DNA of 45,114 nucleotides from Centipeda periodontii DSM 2778 (GCF_000213975.1 NZ_GL892076.1:1862384-1907497); one strand, 5' to 3'. Shown: positions 8,279-17,240, counted from the stretch's first letter. Notes: generated by a model from the sequence alone, not told the origin. Translations and numbers: made by a program.

Positions 8279-10275
8279 AGGCGCAGCTCATATCCCAGGC
8301 GCAGGATCGTCCCGGGGATCGATAAATACGCATCGCGGCGATTGAATAGATTTTCTGCCGTTAATGACAGATGCTCCCGTTCGGAGATGCCGCACTGCGC
8401 GCTGATGTTCCACAGCATATAGCTGCAGCTGCGCATCTCATTCGCGCGCGGCTGATGCACATAGCCGAGATAGGCATCGCTCCATAGAGATATCGCCCAC
8501 CGGTCCGACGGACGGTACGAGACAGCTGCAGATATTTTATGGCGCGCCCGGTCAAAAAGCCGCGCGTGCGTCTCTGTATTGACCGCATTCAGATAGGTAT
8601 AGTTCAGATTCCACGAGAATTTGCCGTGCAGCGGCCGGGTAAAATCTGCTTCGATGCCGCGCAGCGCCGCACGGCCGATATTCCGGTACTGGAGCGTGCT
8701 CGGACTCGTCCAAGTCTCATCGATCATATCGCGGATCGTACTTTGGAAATAGGTCAGCTTGGCGGTGCCCCCGCCAAAATCCCGCTCCAAGGAGATATCG
8801 TAAAACCATGACGTTTCCGGCCGCAGCGCCGGATTTCCCGACAGATGCACCAGAGCGCCGCCGCGGATCAGATTGAGGTTCAAGTAGAGCTGATTCGGAT
8901 AGGGCACGCGGAAGCCTGTCCCGAGATTGAACTTCAGCCGCGTATCGGGGGCGGCTTTATACGTCGCGCCGATCTTTGGACTCACGCGGCCGGAGAACCG
9001 GTCGCTGCCGTCATAGCGCAGCGAGGAGATCAGCAGCCATGCCGGGGAGATATCCCATTCGTCCTGGATATACGCGGCATAGTAGTTGGTTTTTACCTCC
9101 GAGCCGCGGTAAGCGCGGCCGTGCAGTGTCATTGTAAATTCCCCTTGTCCGCTGGATATGCCAGTGCCGCGGAACAGCTCCGGGCGATACTCACCGCCGA
9201 AGGTCAGGCGGTGCCGCATGTCCGGATCGTAGGTCATACGGGCCTCGAATGTCGTTGTTTTGATTTCGCCGAATGCATTGTTGGCGTATAGATTCGTGTT
9301 TCGGTTCTTCGTGTCCGCGCGTTTCTCCCAAACGGCATGATGGAGGCTTGCATCAAACTCCGCCTTGCCGGCGTATCGGCGATAGCCCAGCGCATATTGC
9401 TGCCGTCGGTTGTCGGCGAGATAGGAAACCGGCAGCCTGATGCCGTGCATCCCGATGAAGGTGCCGTATTCCGTGAGCTTTTCCGCATAATACGAGGCGT
9501 CGAACGTCCAAACGCCTTCGTGTGCGTCGCGGTGACGCACATGTGCCGAGAAATCGTCGCGCGTGCCAAACGGCAAATATGTCGTGCCGTCTCCTTTTTG
9601 CCGGATCCCTTCGCGTGCGTGCGCCGCGGTCAGGGAGACACCCGTATTGCCTTTGCTGCCCGTATCGTAGTGAATCGTATAGCGGCCGCTCGTTGATCCG
9701 CCGGCAGGCCAGAGCGATTGGTCTGCCTGCAGCGTGCATGCCGGTCGTTCGGGCGGCTTCGTAATGATATTGATGACCCCGCCGAGCGCATCCGAGCCGT
9801 ACAGCGCGCTGGCACTGCCGCGGATCACCTCGATCCGCTTGACATCGGAGAGTGAAATGCGGTCGAGTTCATACGGCGCGTTTGGCTCGCTCGGCAGGCG
9901 ACGGCCGTTGATGAGAATCATCGAATATCTCGCGTCGAACCCGCGGATATTGACCGCGCGCTGACCGCCGCCGCGATTGATGGAAACGCCCGGCAGCATA
10001 TCGATGACGTCGCGCAGATACTGTGCGTGCCGCGCCCTGATATCCTCCTCGGTGATGATCGATACATCGGCCGGAACATCGGCGGTCGGATTCGGTGTCT
10101 TCGTCGCCGTCACGACAATGTCCGGCAGAACGATGAAGGTGTTCTTCGCCGACGGGTCTGCCGGCGTATCCGCTGATGCAGACGGCTCGGACGCTGCCGC
10201 CTGCACACCATGAGCGGCGGACAAAGGCAGAAATGCAGCGACAAAAAACAGAATGGACTCCTTCGCGTGATGCAT
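8275..10275 (-). CDS. TonB-dependent outer membrane receptor
   Basis: 666 residues, ATG after gaggaggt. A signal peptide spans about 1-27 (hydrophobic ILFFVAAFLPLS, then Ala-rich). A TonB box-like DIVVTATKTP lies near 51. The plug domain at 60-175 has LRDVIDMLPGVSI, NIRGFDARYSMILINGRR and IEVIRGSASALYGSDALGGV. The rest is a 22-strand barrel with repeated aromatic/alternating segments. It resembles BtuB/CirA-type receptors for cobalamin, siderophores or haem; the ligand cannot be read from the sequence. Length and motifs are complete. It proves an outer membrane, which supports a Negativicute host. Co-transcribed with a methyltransferase and an S-component-like protein. Confidence 0.93.
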   Translation of the reverse strand: MHHAKESILFFVAAFLPLSAAHGVQAAASEPSASADTPADPSAKNTFIVLPDIVVTATKTPNPTADVPADVSIITEEDIRARHAQYLRDVIDMLPGVSINRGGGQRAVNIRGFDARYSMILINGRRLPSEPNAPYELDRISLSDVKRIEVIRGSASALYGSDALGGVINIITKPPERPACTLQADQSLWPAGGSTSGRYTIHYDTGSKGNTGVSLTAAHAREGIRQKGDGTTYLPFGTRDDFSAHVRHRDAHEGVWTFDASYYAEKLTEYGTFIGMHGIRLPVSYLADNRRQQYALGYRRYAGKAEFDASLHHAVWEKRADTKNRNTNLYANNAFGEIKTTTFEARMTYDPDMRHRLTFGGEYRPELFRGTGISSGQGEFTMTLHGRAYRGSEVKTNYYAAYIQDEWDISPAWLLISSLRYDGSDRFSGRVSPKIGATYKAAPDTRLKFNLGTGFRVPYPNQLYLNLNLIRGGALVHLSGNPALRPETSWFYDISLERDFGGGTAKLTYFQSTIRDMIDETWTSPSTLQYRNIGRAALRGIEADFTRPLHGKFSWNLNYTYLNAVNTETHARLFDRARHKISAAVSYRPSDRWAISLWSDAYLGYVHQPRANEMRSCSYMLWNISAQCGISEREHLSLTAENLFNRRDAYLSIPGTILRLGYELRL

Positions 10276-10305
10276 AGAATACCTCCTCTGATGGATGCAG
10301 AATAC

Positions 10306-11307
10306 CTAGGCGCGCCTCCGGTACCATGTGCCCTGCAGGTGCGCAATCGCGCCCTCTTGCCGCGCCTCCCCCTGCGGGTCGAAGCCGGCATCAGCCAGCG
10401 CGCAGCATATACGGCTCCTGGGGATGAGCGCGGACATCCCGTGTAGCCGTGCAGAGAGCCAGTTTAGAATGGAGGTCTTCGGCGCGGTCTCCTCGTCGTT
10501 GATATGATGACCGACGACATATAAATATCCGCCTGGATGCGTCGCCGCGGCGACGCGCTGCGTAAGCTGCTCCAGCTCGTCCCCCGCAAAGTCGAGAATG
10601 CCGGACGCAATGATCAGATCATATCCCGTACCGAAATCCTCCCGCATAAAATCGCCGGACAAAACCTCTATACGATCAGCCATACCTGCCGACAATATCT
10701 GCCCGCGCGGCACATCCGCCACCTGCGGATGCTCATACACAGCGCCGTCCGCATTCGGATACCGGCGGCAGAACTCGATCGCCATGCGCCCCGAGCCGCC
10801 GCCCAGATCCAGCAGATGAACACGCGCATCGGGCTGCAGGACAGATGCGCACGCATCCAGGAACGACTGCAGACGGCCTGTACCGATCTCCACCGCAGAC
10901 AACTCTGCCAATCGGTGAAAATCAAAAAATGTGTGCGGCGCCGCATGGCCGCCGCTGCCATGACGCACGAGATCTTCTGCGCACGCTAAACGCGTCTTTT
11001 CCTCCCACAGTAAAAAATATTCTCCCAAGTAGAGCCGACTGTTCCTCGACAGATAGAGCCGTGTCTCTGTTGTATTCGAAAAATATCCCGCCGAGAGCGT
11101 GATCACCCCGATCGCCGTGAGCGCCTTGAGGAAATATTCCGTATTGCGGGCATCGGTATGCAGCAGCGCGGCGGCTGCCGACGCGGTTTGAGGTTCGTCC
11201 AGCAGGGAGAATACGTCCAACCGGATGCCTGCGAGTAAAAGCTGCGTCTCCTTTTGCTGTTCCAGCAGCCGAAAAAATGCTGCCGGACTATTTTCCAGAA
11301 ACTTCAT
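10306..11307 (-). CDS. SAM-dependent methyltransferase (small-molecule O-methyltransferase-like)
   Basis: The frame is open to 11622, but the ATG at 11307 (MKFLENSPAAFF) sits behind aaggagggg, giving 333 residues. Residues 1-110 look like a winged-helix dimerisation domain (ASAAAALLHTDARNTEYFLK), as in plant-type and hydroxyneurosporene O-methyltransferases. The SAM-binding motif LLDLGGGSGRMAIEF lies near 165, followed by VYEHPQV (acidic ribose-binding residue) and IIASGILDF. The substrate is unknown. First gene of an operon with a TonB receptor and an S-component-like protein, so it may modify the imported ligand or a metallophore-like molecule. The -35 box overlaps the MarR-type operator. 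Confidence 0.85.
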   Translation of the reverse strand: MKFLENSPAAFFRLLEQQKETQLLLAGIRLDVFSLLDEPQTASAAAALLHTDARNTEYFLKALTAIGVITLSAGYFSNTTETRLYLSRNSRLYLGEYFLLWEEKTRLACAEDLVRHGSGGHAAPHTFFDFHRLAELSAVEIGTGRLQSFLDACASVLQPDARVHLLDLGGGSGRMAIEFCRRYPNADGAVYEHPQVADVPRGQILSAGMADRIEVLSGDFMREDFGTGYDLIIASGILDFAGDELEQLTQRVAAATHPGGYLYVVGHHINDEETAPKTSILNWLSARLHGMSALIPRSRICCALADAGFDPQGEARQEGAIAHLQGTWYRRRA

Positions 11308-11338
11308 AGCCCCTCCTTTTTTGAGAAATACTATACTC

Positions 11339-11417
11339 ATTTTAATCATCTGAGTATATATTGTCAACCAAGTTAACAATATATTTTCTTGCATTTCCGG
11401 AAAACCGATAATAAAAT
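11339..11417. promoter_or_regulatory. Divergent promoters with a MarR-type palindromic operator
   Basis: A 29-bp palindrome at 11356-11384 has 13-bp arms (left ATATATTGTCAAC, right GTTAACAATATAT) with one mismatch around CAA. The methyltransferase promoter (minus) has -35 TTGACA (complement of 11362-11367) and -10 TAAAAT (complement of 11339-11344), spacing 17; its -35 lies inside the palindrome. The marR promoter (plus) has TTGCAT at 11389-11394 and TAAAAT at 11412-11417, spacing 17. Binding of the regulator would block the operon and probably marR itself. Confidence 0.8.
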
Positions 11418-11423
11418 AATCAT

Positions 11424-11879
11424 ATGGGTACGAATGACAGGAACAACGAGATATTACGGCAGCTGGCGCGCCTGATCGAATCGATTGCGCACAGGAGAAT
11501 GAAACAGCTCGACTTTGGCGGCGGCATCGTTTTGTATCGCGGAGAGATTCATCTGCTCCAGGCGTTGGGCGAGCATCCGGGCATGTATATGTCTGAGCTG
11601 GCCGACTATTTTGGCGTGTCACGGGCCATGATCTCCAAGAGTGCGGTCCGCTTGGAAGAACGAGGATTTATCAAAAAAGAAGCCGATGCGGACAACAAGA
11701 AAAAAATCCGGCTCTTTTTATCCGAGAAAGGAAGAATGGCATTTCTCCGGCATCGTCTTTTCCATGAGAAAAACGATTCGTCGATGCATCGCTATCTGAA
11801 CACGTTGTCGCCGAACGAGCTGGACTGTATCACAGAATTTTTGAAGCAGGCACAAAAAATGGTGACGAATCATTTTTAG
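11424..11879 (+). CDS. MarR-family transcriptional regulator
   Basis: 151 residues. The winged-helix core is clear: YRGEIHLLQALGEHPGMYMS, then SELADYFGVSRAMISKSAVR as the recognition helix-turn-helix near 53-75, then LEERGFIKKEADADNKKKIR as the wing. The terminal helices form the dimer interface. It is divergent from the methyltransferase/TonB operon and is expected to repress it through the palindrome in between. The start is odd: no Shine-Dalgarno is visible, and the ATG lies seven bases after a well-spaced -10, exactly where transcription should begin, so the mRNA may be leaderless. No inducer can be inferred. Confidence 0.9.
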   Translation: MGTNDRNNEILRQLARLIESIAHRRMKQLDFGGGIVLYRGEIHLLQALGEHPGMYMSELADYFGVSRAMISKSAVRLEERGFIKKEADADNKKKIRLFLSEKGRMAFLRHRLFHEKNDSSMHRYLNTLSPNELDCITEFLKQAQKMVTNHF

Positions 11880-12009
11880 AAAAGCTGACAACAAAAAAGA
11901 CGGTTCATTGTAAAATGAAGTGGGACAGTAAAAAGAGACAGGCAGCGCTCTGTAGTGACCCCGAAAAGTTAGACATGAAAGCGTAGGAAAGAGATTTCCT
12001 GCGCTTTTG

Positions 12010-12896
12010 TTATGCAGAAGCGTGTTTGAGACGATACTGTGCGGGACTCATCCAGCCAAGAGACTTCTTGATGCGACGCTCGTTGTAGTAGACGATATAT
12101 TCCTCAATAGCTATTTTGAGTTCCTCGTAGCTGTGGTAAACACGCCCATAGTAAATCTCTTGCTTCAACAGACCAAAGAAGTTCTCCATCACACTGTTAT
12201 CCAGGCAGTTCCCCTTACGCGACATACTCTGAAAGATTCTCTCCTCCTTCAGGCGATTCGTGTAGGCCTTCATCTGATACGCCCACCCCTGATTGGAATG
12301 AAAAGTGCGGCGGTAGGGACAGTCCGCCGTGATGCGAATTGCCTCCTCAAGTGCTGTTTGAATCCCTGCTGCCGACGGTGTCTGTCCGATATGGAAGCTA
12401 ATGATCTCGCCGTTAAACAGATCCATATACGGGTTGAAATACAGCTTATGTACGACTGTCTTTCTATTGCTGTCCTGCATCCAGTATTTGAACTCACTCG
12501 TATCCGTCGTGATCTTCTGATGCGGGATGAAGGTATTGAACCTGCGGTTCAGGAGATTGTCGGCAATATTGCCGACCGTTCCCCTGTAGGAACTGTACTT
12601 ACGGCTCTTACGCGTAAAGGAACGCACTTGAATCTGCAGTTTCTGCACAATCCGCTGCACCGCCTTATGGTTGATTGTATGCCCGAGATTTCGCATGTGC
12701 GCCCAAAGACGCCGATACCCGTAATCTTTGTGTTCTTTGCGGATGGCAAGGATAATCCGCTCCCGCTCATCCGGCACTTCAGGCCGGGCAAATTTCTTCT
12801 GCCAGTACATATAGGTCGCTTGGGGAAAACCAAGAACCGCAAGGATGTCTTTCAGCTGAAATTCTCCTCGGAGGCTGCGGACGATCCTTGCCTTTT
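12010..12896 (-). CDS. IS3-family transposase OrfB (DDE catalytic part)
   Basis: Read in the -1 frame relative to orfA. The frame is open from 13200, but family similarity begins near 12896 (ARIVRSLRGEFQLKDILAVL), so the product is probably made by -1 frameshifting on the AAAAG at 12892-12896. The HTH_21 region (EHKDYGYRRLWAHMRNLGHT) and integrase core are visible: TTDTSEFKYW holds the first Asp and NCLDNSVMENFFG holds the Glu. At the second Asp position the protein reads FHSNQGWAYQ, where most members have HSDQGW. If this Asn truly replaces the catalytic Asp, the enzyme would be impaired. Confidence 0.85.
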
Positions 12897-13412
12897 GCTC
12901 TGCATCTCTTCCTGCAGGCGCAGCCTCCTCAATTCTTTTAAATAGGCGTTCTCGATGCGCAGCCTCAGATTCTCTTCTTGAAGTGTACGCAGCTGCTGTG
13001 TGGTCTCGTCTTGCGGCGTGTCTTGGATGCTTTCTTTGTGTTGTTTTGGCATAGTGGGTGTTCTTCCTTTCGGTTTGGGACGAAGGGCATCCACACCGCC
13101 CCTGCGATAATCCTTGGTCCAACGCACAAGCAGGGACGGATTGTTCAGACCGAGGGAGAGAGCTGCCTCCTGATAGGATGCCTCTGTTGACAGATAACAT
13201 TCTACCGCAGAACGCTTAAACTCGAAAGAGTATGTTTGCTGTACACGGGAGCGCTTCAGACCAGCTTCTCCAAATGTCTGATAAGATTTTACCCACTCCT
13301 GCAGCCGTATGGAAGGAACCTGCCAGCACTTGGATAATGTCCGATAGCCTCCTTTTCCTGCAAGATATTCTCTTACAATCTTCAGTTTAAATGCCATACT
13401 GTATTTTGCCAT
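12852..13412 (-). CDS. IS3-family transposase OrfA (helix-turn-helix, coiled coil)
   Basis: ATG at 13412 (MAKYSMAFKLKIVREYLAGK) preceded by a G-rich ribosome site; the frame opens at 13442. Two HTH units bind the IS ends: about residues 1-60 and 65-115 (FKRSAVECYLSTEASYQEAA). Leu-rich coiled coil LRTLQEENLRLRIENAYLKE follows for oligomerisation. The frame overlaps orfB in the way expected for programmed -1 frameshifting in IS3 elements. Confidence 0.85.
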   Translation of the reverse strand: MAKYSMAFKLKIVREYLAGKGGYRTLSKCWQVPSIRLQEWVKSYQTFGEAGLKRSRVQQTYSFEFKRSAVECYLSTEASYQEAALSLGLNNPSLLVRWTKDYRRGGVDALRPKPKGRTPTMPKQHKESIQDTPQDETTQQLRTLQEENLRLRIENAYLKELRRLRLQEEMQSKRQGSSAASEENFS

Positions 13413-13517
13413 TACAATACCCCCAAAAGTCAGATTCTTCAAGTCTAACTTTTGGGGGTCAGGTCACTCTATGTGTTACAATGTTTTCACCACAAAAACA
13501 GAACAGAAGGTGCTGCC

Positions 13518-14555
13518 ATGTCCCATACCCATTTTACCACAACGACACGCTCATATAAACACCTAGACCCGTATCGGCGCGGACAAATTTCTGCCCTCCT
13601 ATCCACCGGTATGTCAAAGACCGACATCGCAAAGCATGTCAAGATATCCCGCTCCACCTTGTATCGGGAACTTACGCGCGGCTCTGTAATACAAATGCGC
13701 TCAGACCTTACAACGTACCTATCTTACTTCCCGGATACGACACAAAAGAACTATGAGGAAAATCGGCGTGCCTCTAGAAAGCATTGTAAACTACAAAAAG
13801 CACACGCCTTTCTGCACTATCTACAAGAACAATTCTTTCAGCAACACATGTCCATTGATGCGATCTGTTCTCGAACCGCAAGAGACCGATTATTCGATCC
13901 CCTACTTTGCACAAAGACCGTCTACAACTACATTGCCAAAGGCATGCTCCCTATTAAGAACATTGATCTGCCCCAACGTGTCCGCCGCAAGAATACACCT
14001 AAGCAAGCAAAGACCGGGAAGCCTCGCTTTGGGTAAAGTATAGAGCTGCGTCCGGATCACGTAGACGCCCGCGAAGAATTCGGACACTTTGAGATAGACT
14101 CTATCCTTGGAAAGCAAGGAACCGATTCCGCCCTACTTGCGCTTGATGAACGTTCCTCAAGAAAACGCTTTCTTCTCCCTCTGGCAGAAAAGACCTCCGC
14201 CTGTGTAAACGAGGCGATACGGCATCTCAAGAATCGTCTGGGAGGGCGGTTCTCGCTTATCTTTAAGAGCGTTACTTCGGATAATGGAAGCGAGTTCAGT
14301 AAACTCCACGAGGTCTTTGGTGATATTCCCGTATTCTATGCGCATCCTTATGCGCCAAGTGAACGCGGAACCAATGAACGCCAAAACGGTATGGTGCGGC
14401 GTTTTATCCCAAAGGGAACGGATATTGCTTCACTCAGCCCGGGGACGATTCAACGAGTGGAGGATTGGATGAATAACTTGCCGCGAAAAATCCTCGGATA
14501 CGATACGCCAAAAGAACGCTTCGATAAATATCTTGCCCAGTTAGCTGTCTCGTAA
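13518..14555 (+). pseudogene. IS30-family transposase with one internal stop
   Basis: ATG at 13518 (MSHTHFTTTTRSYKH) after gaaggtg. The frame runs to TAA at 14034-14036 (after GKPRFG) and then continues in the same frame without other damage to 14555, 346 codons in all. The second half holds the DDE residues: HFEIDSILGKQGTD, SVTSDNGSEFSKL and APSERGTNERQNGMVRRFIP. A single base change could explain the stop. The element may still be mobilised in trans or by readthrough, but the product is split as it stands. Confidence 0.88.
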
Positions 14556-14634
14556 CTTTTTTCTCTGCCTGTCCCACTTGATATTGCAATTTAGGAAAAC
14601 ATACAATATGACGAATGGAAGCTCTCCTATATTC

Positions 14635-16206
14635 TCACCCCTCAACACCAATCTCAATCTCGCCCTTGAAAACAACAACTACCGCGCCGTCCTTCTTGAC
14701 CACGATGTAATCGAGCAGCCCGCCCCATAACTCCTCGTCGAACTCAACTTGCTCCCCGTTGATACCACAGAGCGTGTGTATCATCCCATCCAAGGTCTTT
14801 CTCTTGCTCTCCCTCTCGGCAATTTGCTCGTCCAGCTTTTCCAAATACCCCTGCTTTTCCACATAGAGTCTACGAATCTCATTTTCCTGTTTCAGATACG
14901 GCGTCTGATCCTGTGCCACCCGTGCATTCTTGCGAATCAGTGTTTCAAGGCGTTCTGCCAAAACACTGAGTTCCTGCTCTGTTCTATCGTGTTCCTCAGT
15001 CAACTCCCCTGTCCGGGAAACACCTTCAATCAGTGACCGAAGTTCCTCAATCACGTTCTCTTTGACTTCCACCAAGGAATTCAGTGCTTTAACGAAAATC
15101 TGTTTGATCTCATCCTCCATCAGATGCCTCGTGCCGCACGGCTTTCCCTTGTGGGCATATTTCTTGTTGCAGCGATAGATGACTCTGCGGTACTTATCCG
15201 TGGAGTGCCACACCTTCGCACCGTACCAACCGCCGCAGCAGCCACATTTGATTTTGTTCGCGAAGATACTCACGCCGCTGTGCTTGCCGTTCTGCTCTCT
15301 GCGTTTTATCTCCGATTGCACAAAGTCAAATAAGTCCGGCGAAATAATCGCCTCGTGATGCTCCTCCACATAATACTGCGGAATCTCGCCTGTGTTCTTC
15401 CGTCGCGTCTTATCGAGGAAGTCTGCCGTATACTCCTTCTGGATCAGTGCATCGCCACGGTACTTCTCATTTGTAAGGATGGAGCGCACTGTGGAGATGT
15501 ACCACTTATCCTTTCCCGACGGGGATTTGATTCCCCGCTTCTCTAACTCCTTGGTGATGGTATAGAAGGATCGCCCGCCAAGGAAGAGCTTGTAGATGAG
15601 CTTCACCACTTTCGCCTGTTCCTCGTTGATTTTGAAATCCTTGTCATAGCCGAGGAATGCACTGTAGCCCACACTGGTCTTGCCCTCGGCGAACTGCTTG
15701 CGCTTGCCCCATGTGGTGTTCTCCGAGATGCTGCGACTTTCCTCCTGAGCCAGGCTGGACATAATCGTGATAAGGAGTTCTCCGCGCGAATCAAATGTCC
15801 ATATGTTCTCTTTTTCAAAATAGATCTCTACGCCATGTTCCTTGAGTTTACGGACGTTTTGGAGTGAATCTACGGTGTTTCTTGCAAATCGGCTGACGGA
15901 CTTGGTGATGATGAGGTCGATCTTGCCGGCAAGGGCATCCTCAATCATCTGGTTGAAGCCATCGCGTTTCTTAGTGTTCGTGCCGCTTATCCCTTCGTCC
16001 GAATACATGCCGACGAAATCCCAGTCTGCACGGCTCTCGATGTAGTTCTTGTAATGCGCCATCTGCATTTCATAACTGGAAGCCTGTTCTTCATAATCGG
16101 TCGAAACTCTGGCATACCCTGCCGTCCTGCGCCGCCTTGGTTCTGCCGTAACCTCAGACCGAAAGATTTTAGGGCTTGCTGGGACGACTCTTACTGTCTT
16201 TGCCAT
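14635..16206 (-). CDS. Large serine recombinase (site-specific integrase type)
   Basis: 523 residues, ATG after aaggagg. The resolvase catalytic domain (about 25-165) has YARVSTD with nucleophile Ser35, MYSDEGISG, and SRFARN, all intact. The recombinase domain (about 170-290; GKTSVGYSAFLGYDKDF, ILTNEKYRGDALIQ) follows, then a zinc ribbon (KCGCCGGWYG ... YRCNKK ... KPCGTRH) at 320-358 and a long coiled coil at 395-480. This architecture is that of phage and conjugative-element integrases. The ATG overlaps the stop of the upstream recombinase fragment, as in tandem recombinase operons of Firmicute mobile elements. No attachment site could be identified. Confidence 0.92.
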   Translation of the reverse strand: MAKTVRVVPASPKIFRSEVTAEPRRRRTAGYARVSTDYEEQASSYEMQMAHYKNYIESRADWDFVGMYSDEGISGTNTKKRDGFNQMIEDALAGKIDLIITKSVSRFARNTVDSLQNVRKLKEHGVEIYFEKENIWTFDSRGELLITIMSSLAQEESRSISENTTWGKRKQFAEGKTSVGYSAFLGYDKDFKINEEQAKVVKLIYKLFLGGRSFYTITKELEKRGIKSPSGKDKWYISTVRSILTNEKYRGDALIQKEYTADFLDKTRRKNTGEIPQYYVEEHHEAIISPDLFDFVQSEIKRREQNGKHSGVSIFANKIKCGCCGGWYGAKVWHSTDKYRRVIYRCNKKYAHKGKPCGTRHLMEDEIKQIFVKALNSLVEVKENVIEELRSLIEGVSRTGELTEEHDRTEQELSVLAERLETLIRKNARVAQDQTPYLKQENEIRRLYVEKQGYLEKLDEQIAERESKRKTLDGMIHTLCGINGEQVEFDEELWGGLLDYIVVKKDGAVVVVFKGEIEIGVEG

Positions 16207-16803
16207 CGGTACGCGCCTCCTTCTTTGAGTTGAAATATGACCTCATCATCGGATATGGTGATCCGCTCGACATTCTGTACGATCTTGCCCTCGTAGCAGT
16301 CACCGAACAAGGATTCTGCCGCTTCCTTTAGTTTGGATTCTGGCAATCTCCTCAGTTGGCATTTCGTGCGCGGCTGACTGCAAGCCCACACCTTAGTTCC
16401 CTTCGTCCAAGTGTCACGCTCACACTTGCTGCCGCAGGAAGCGCAGTACACTTTGTTGGTGAAGGGATTGCTGCCACGCTGCCCGTTATAGATGCGGGCA
16501 GTCTTTTTTATGCGGCCATTTGTTAGGTGAAACTCTACGCAATCAGCGTGAATCACAATTTTTGAGACTTTGCGTCTGAGTTCTGTGGCATCGAAATTGT
16601 TCTTCTCCATGACGGCTCTGACCGCAGCCACAAGCTCCTCTTCCTTGATCGGACGACTGTCACAGGATTCCCTACCTTTCCGCTCTCTTGTGTTGCAGCC
16701 CCATCGTCTGTACTTCCCTGCAGTTCTTCTGCTGAAGCCGCCTCCGCAACATCCGCATTTCACCATTCCGGAAAATGGAAGAAGAACAGGATTCCGATTC
16801 ACA
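16191..16803 (-). pseudogene. Serine recombinase C-terminal fragment (recombinase 2)
   Basis: About 203 residues remain. There are two zinc-ribbon units, VKCGCCGGGFSRR with CNTRERKGRESC, and VYCASCGSKCERD with CSQPRTKCQLRR. These match the C-terminal half of large serine recombinases, and the tail is predicted beta-rich. The catalytic N-terminal domain is missing. The fragment's upstream border at about 16803 is joined to a different recombinase remnant in another frame. It overlaps the intact recombinase gene by ATGG, a remnant of the original tandem arrangement. Confidence 0.8.
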
Positions 16804-17240
16804 GCAGTCCGCCCCATAGCTCCTCGTCAAACTTAACCTGTTCCCCGTTGATACCACATACCACTTGAATCATGCCCTCCAAGGTCTTTCTCTTACTCTC
16901 CCTCTCGGCAATTTGCTCGTCCAACGTCTCCAAATACCCCTGCTTTTCCAGATAACGTGCACGAATCTCATTTTCCTGTTTTAGATATGCCGTCTGATCC
17001 TGTGCCACCCGTGCATTCTCGCGAATCAGCATTTCAAGCCGTTCTGCCAAAACGCCGAGTTCCTGCTCTACTCTATCGTGTTCCTCCATCAACTTCCCCG
17101 TTTGGCAAACACTGTCAATCAAAGATCATAGTTCCGCAATCACGTTCTCTTTGACTTCCACCAAGGAGTTCAGTGCTTTGACGAAAATCTGTTTGATCTC
17201 GTCCTCCGTCAGATGCCGTGTGGTGCACGGCTTGGAGATT
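16804..17240 (-). pseudogene. Serine recombinase C-terminal fragment (recombinase 3)
   Basis: A paralogue of the C-terminus of the intact recombinase: TRHLTEDEIKQIFVKALNSL, then a coiled coil (QENEIRARYLEKQGYLETLD), ending at EELWGGLL. Similarity is very high, so the two are recent duplicates. A TGA near 17127 interrupts what would be ELRSLI in the intact copy. The catalytic domain and zinc ribbon start are missing. The 3' end is fused to recombinase 2. Confidence 0.8.

Larger units (their letters stand above)
11951..13466 (-). mobile_element. IS3-like (IS150 group) insertion sequence nested in IS30 copy 2
   Basis: The ends begin TG and end CA. Inner terminal repeats are TGACCCCGAAAAGTTAGAC (11956-11974) and its partner complementary to 13443-13461 with one mismatch. 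CTC on both sides (11948-11950 and 13467-13469) is a 3-bp target duplication, standard for IS3. It contains overlapping orfA and orfB on the minus strand. Length is 1516 bp. Because it interrupts IS30 copy 2 it arrived later. Confidence 0.88.
11919..14578 (+). mobile_element. IS30-like element (IS30 copy 2), interrupted by an IS3-like element
   Basis: The left end AGTGGGACAG (11919-11928) and right end CTGTCCCACT (14569-14578) are inverted repeats, extended by imperfect matches. TGA on both sides (11916-11918 and 14579-14581) is a 3-bp target duplication. A separate IS3-like element sits between the left end and the transposase gene. Without it the element is about 1.14 kb, normal for IS30. 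Confidence 0.8.

Noticed and set aside
12007-12945. A 312-codon plus-strand frame within the IS3-like element
   Set aside because: It is the mirror of OrfB, which has clear family motifs.
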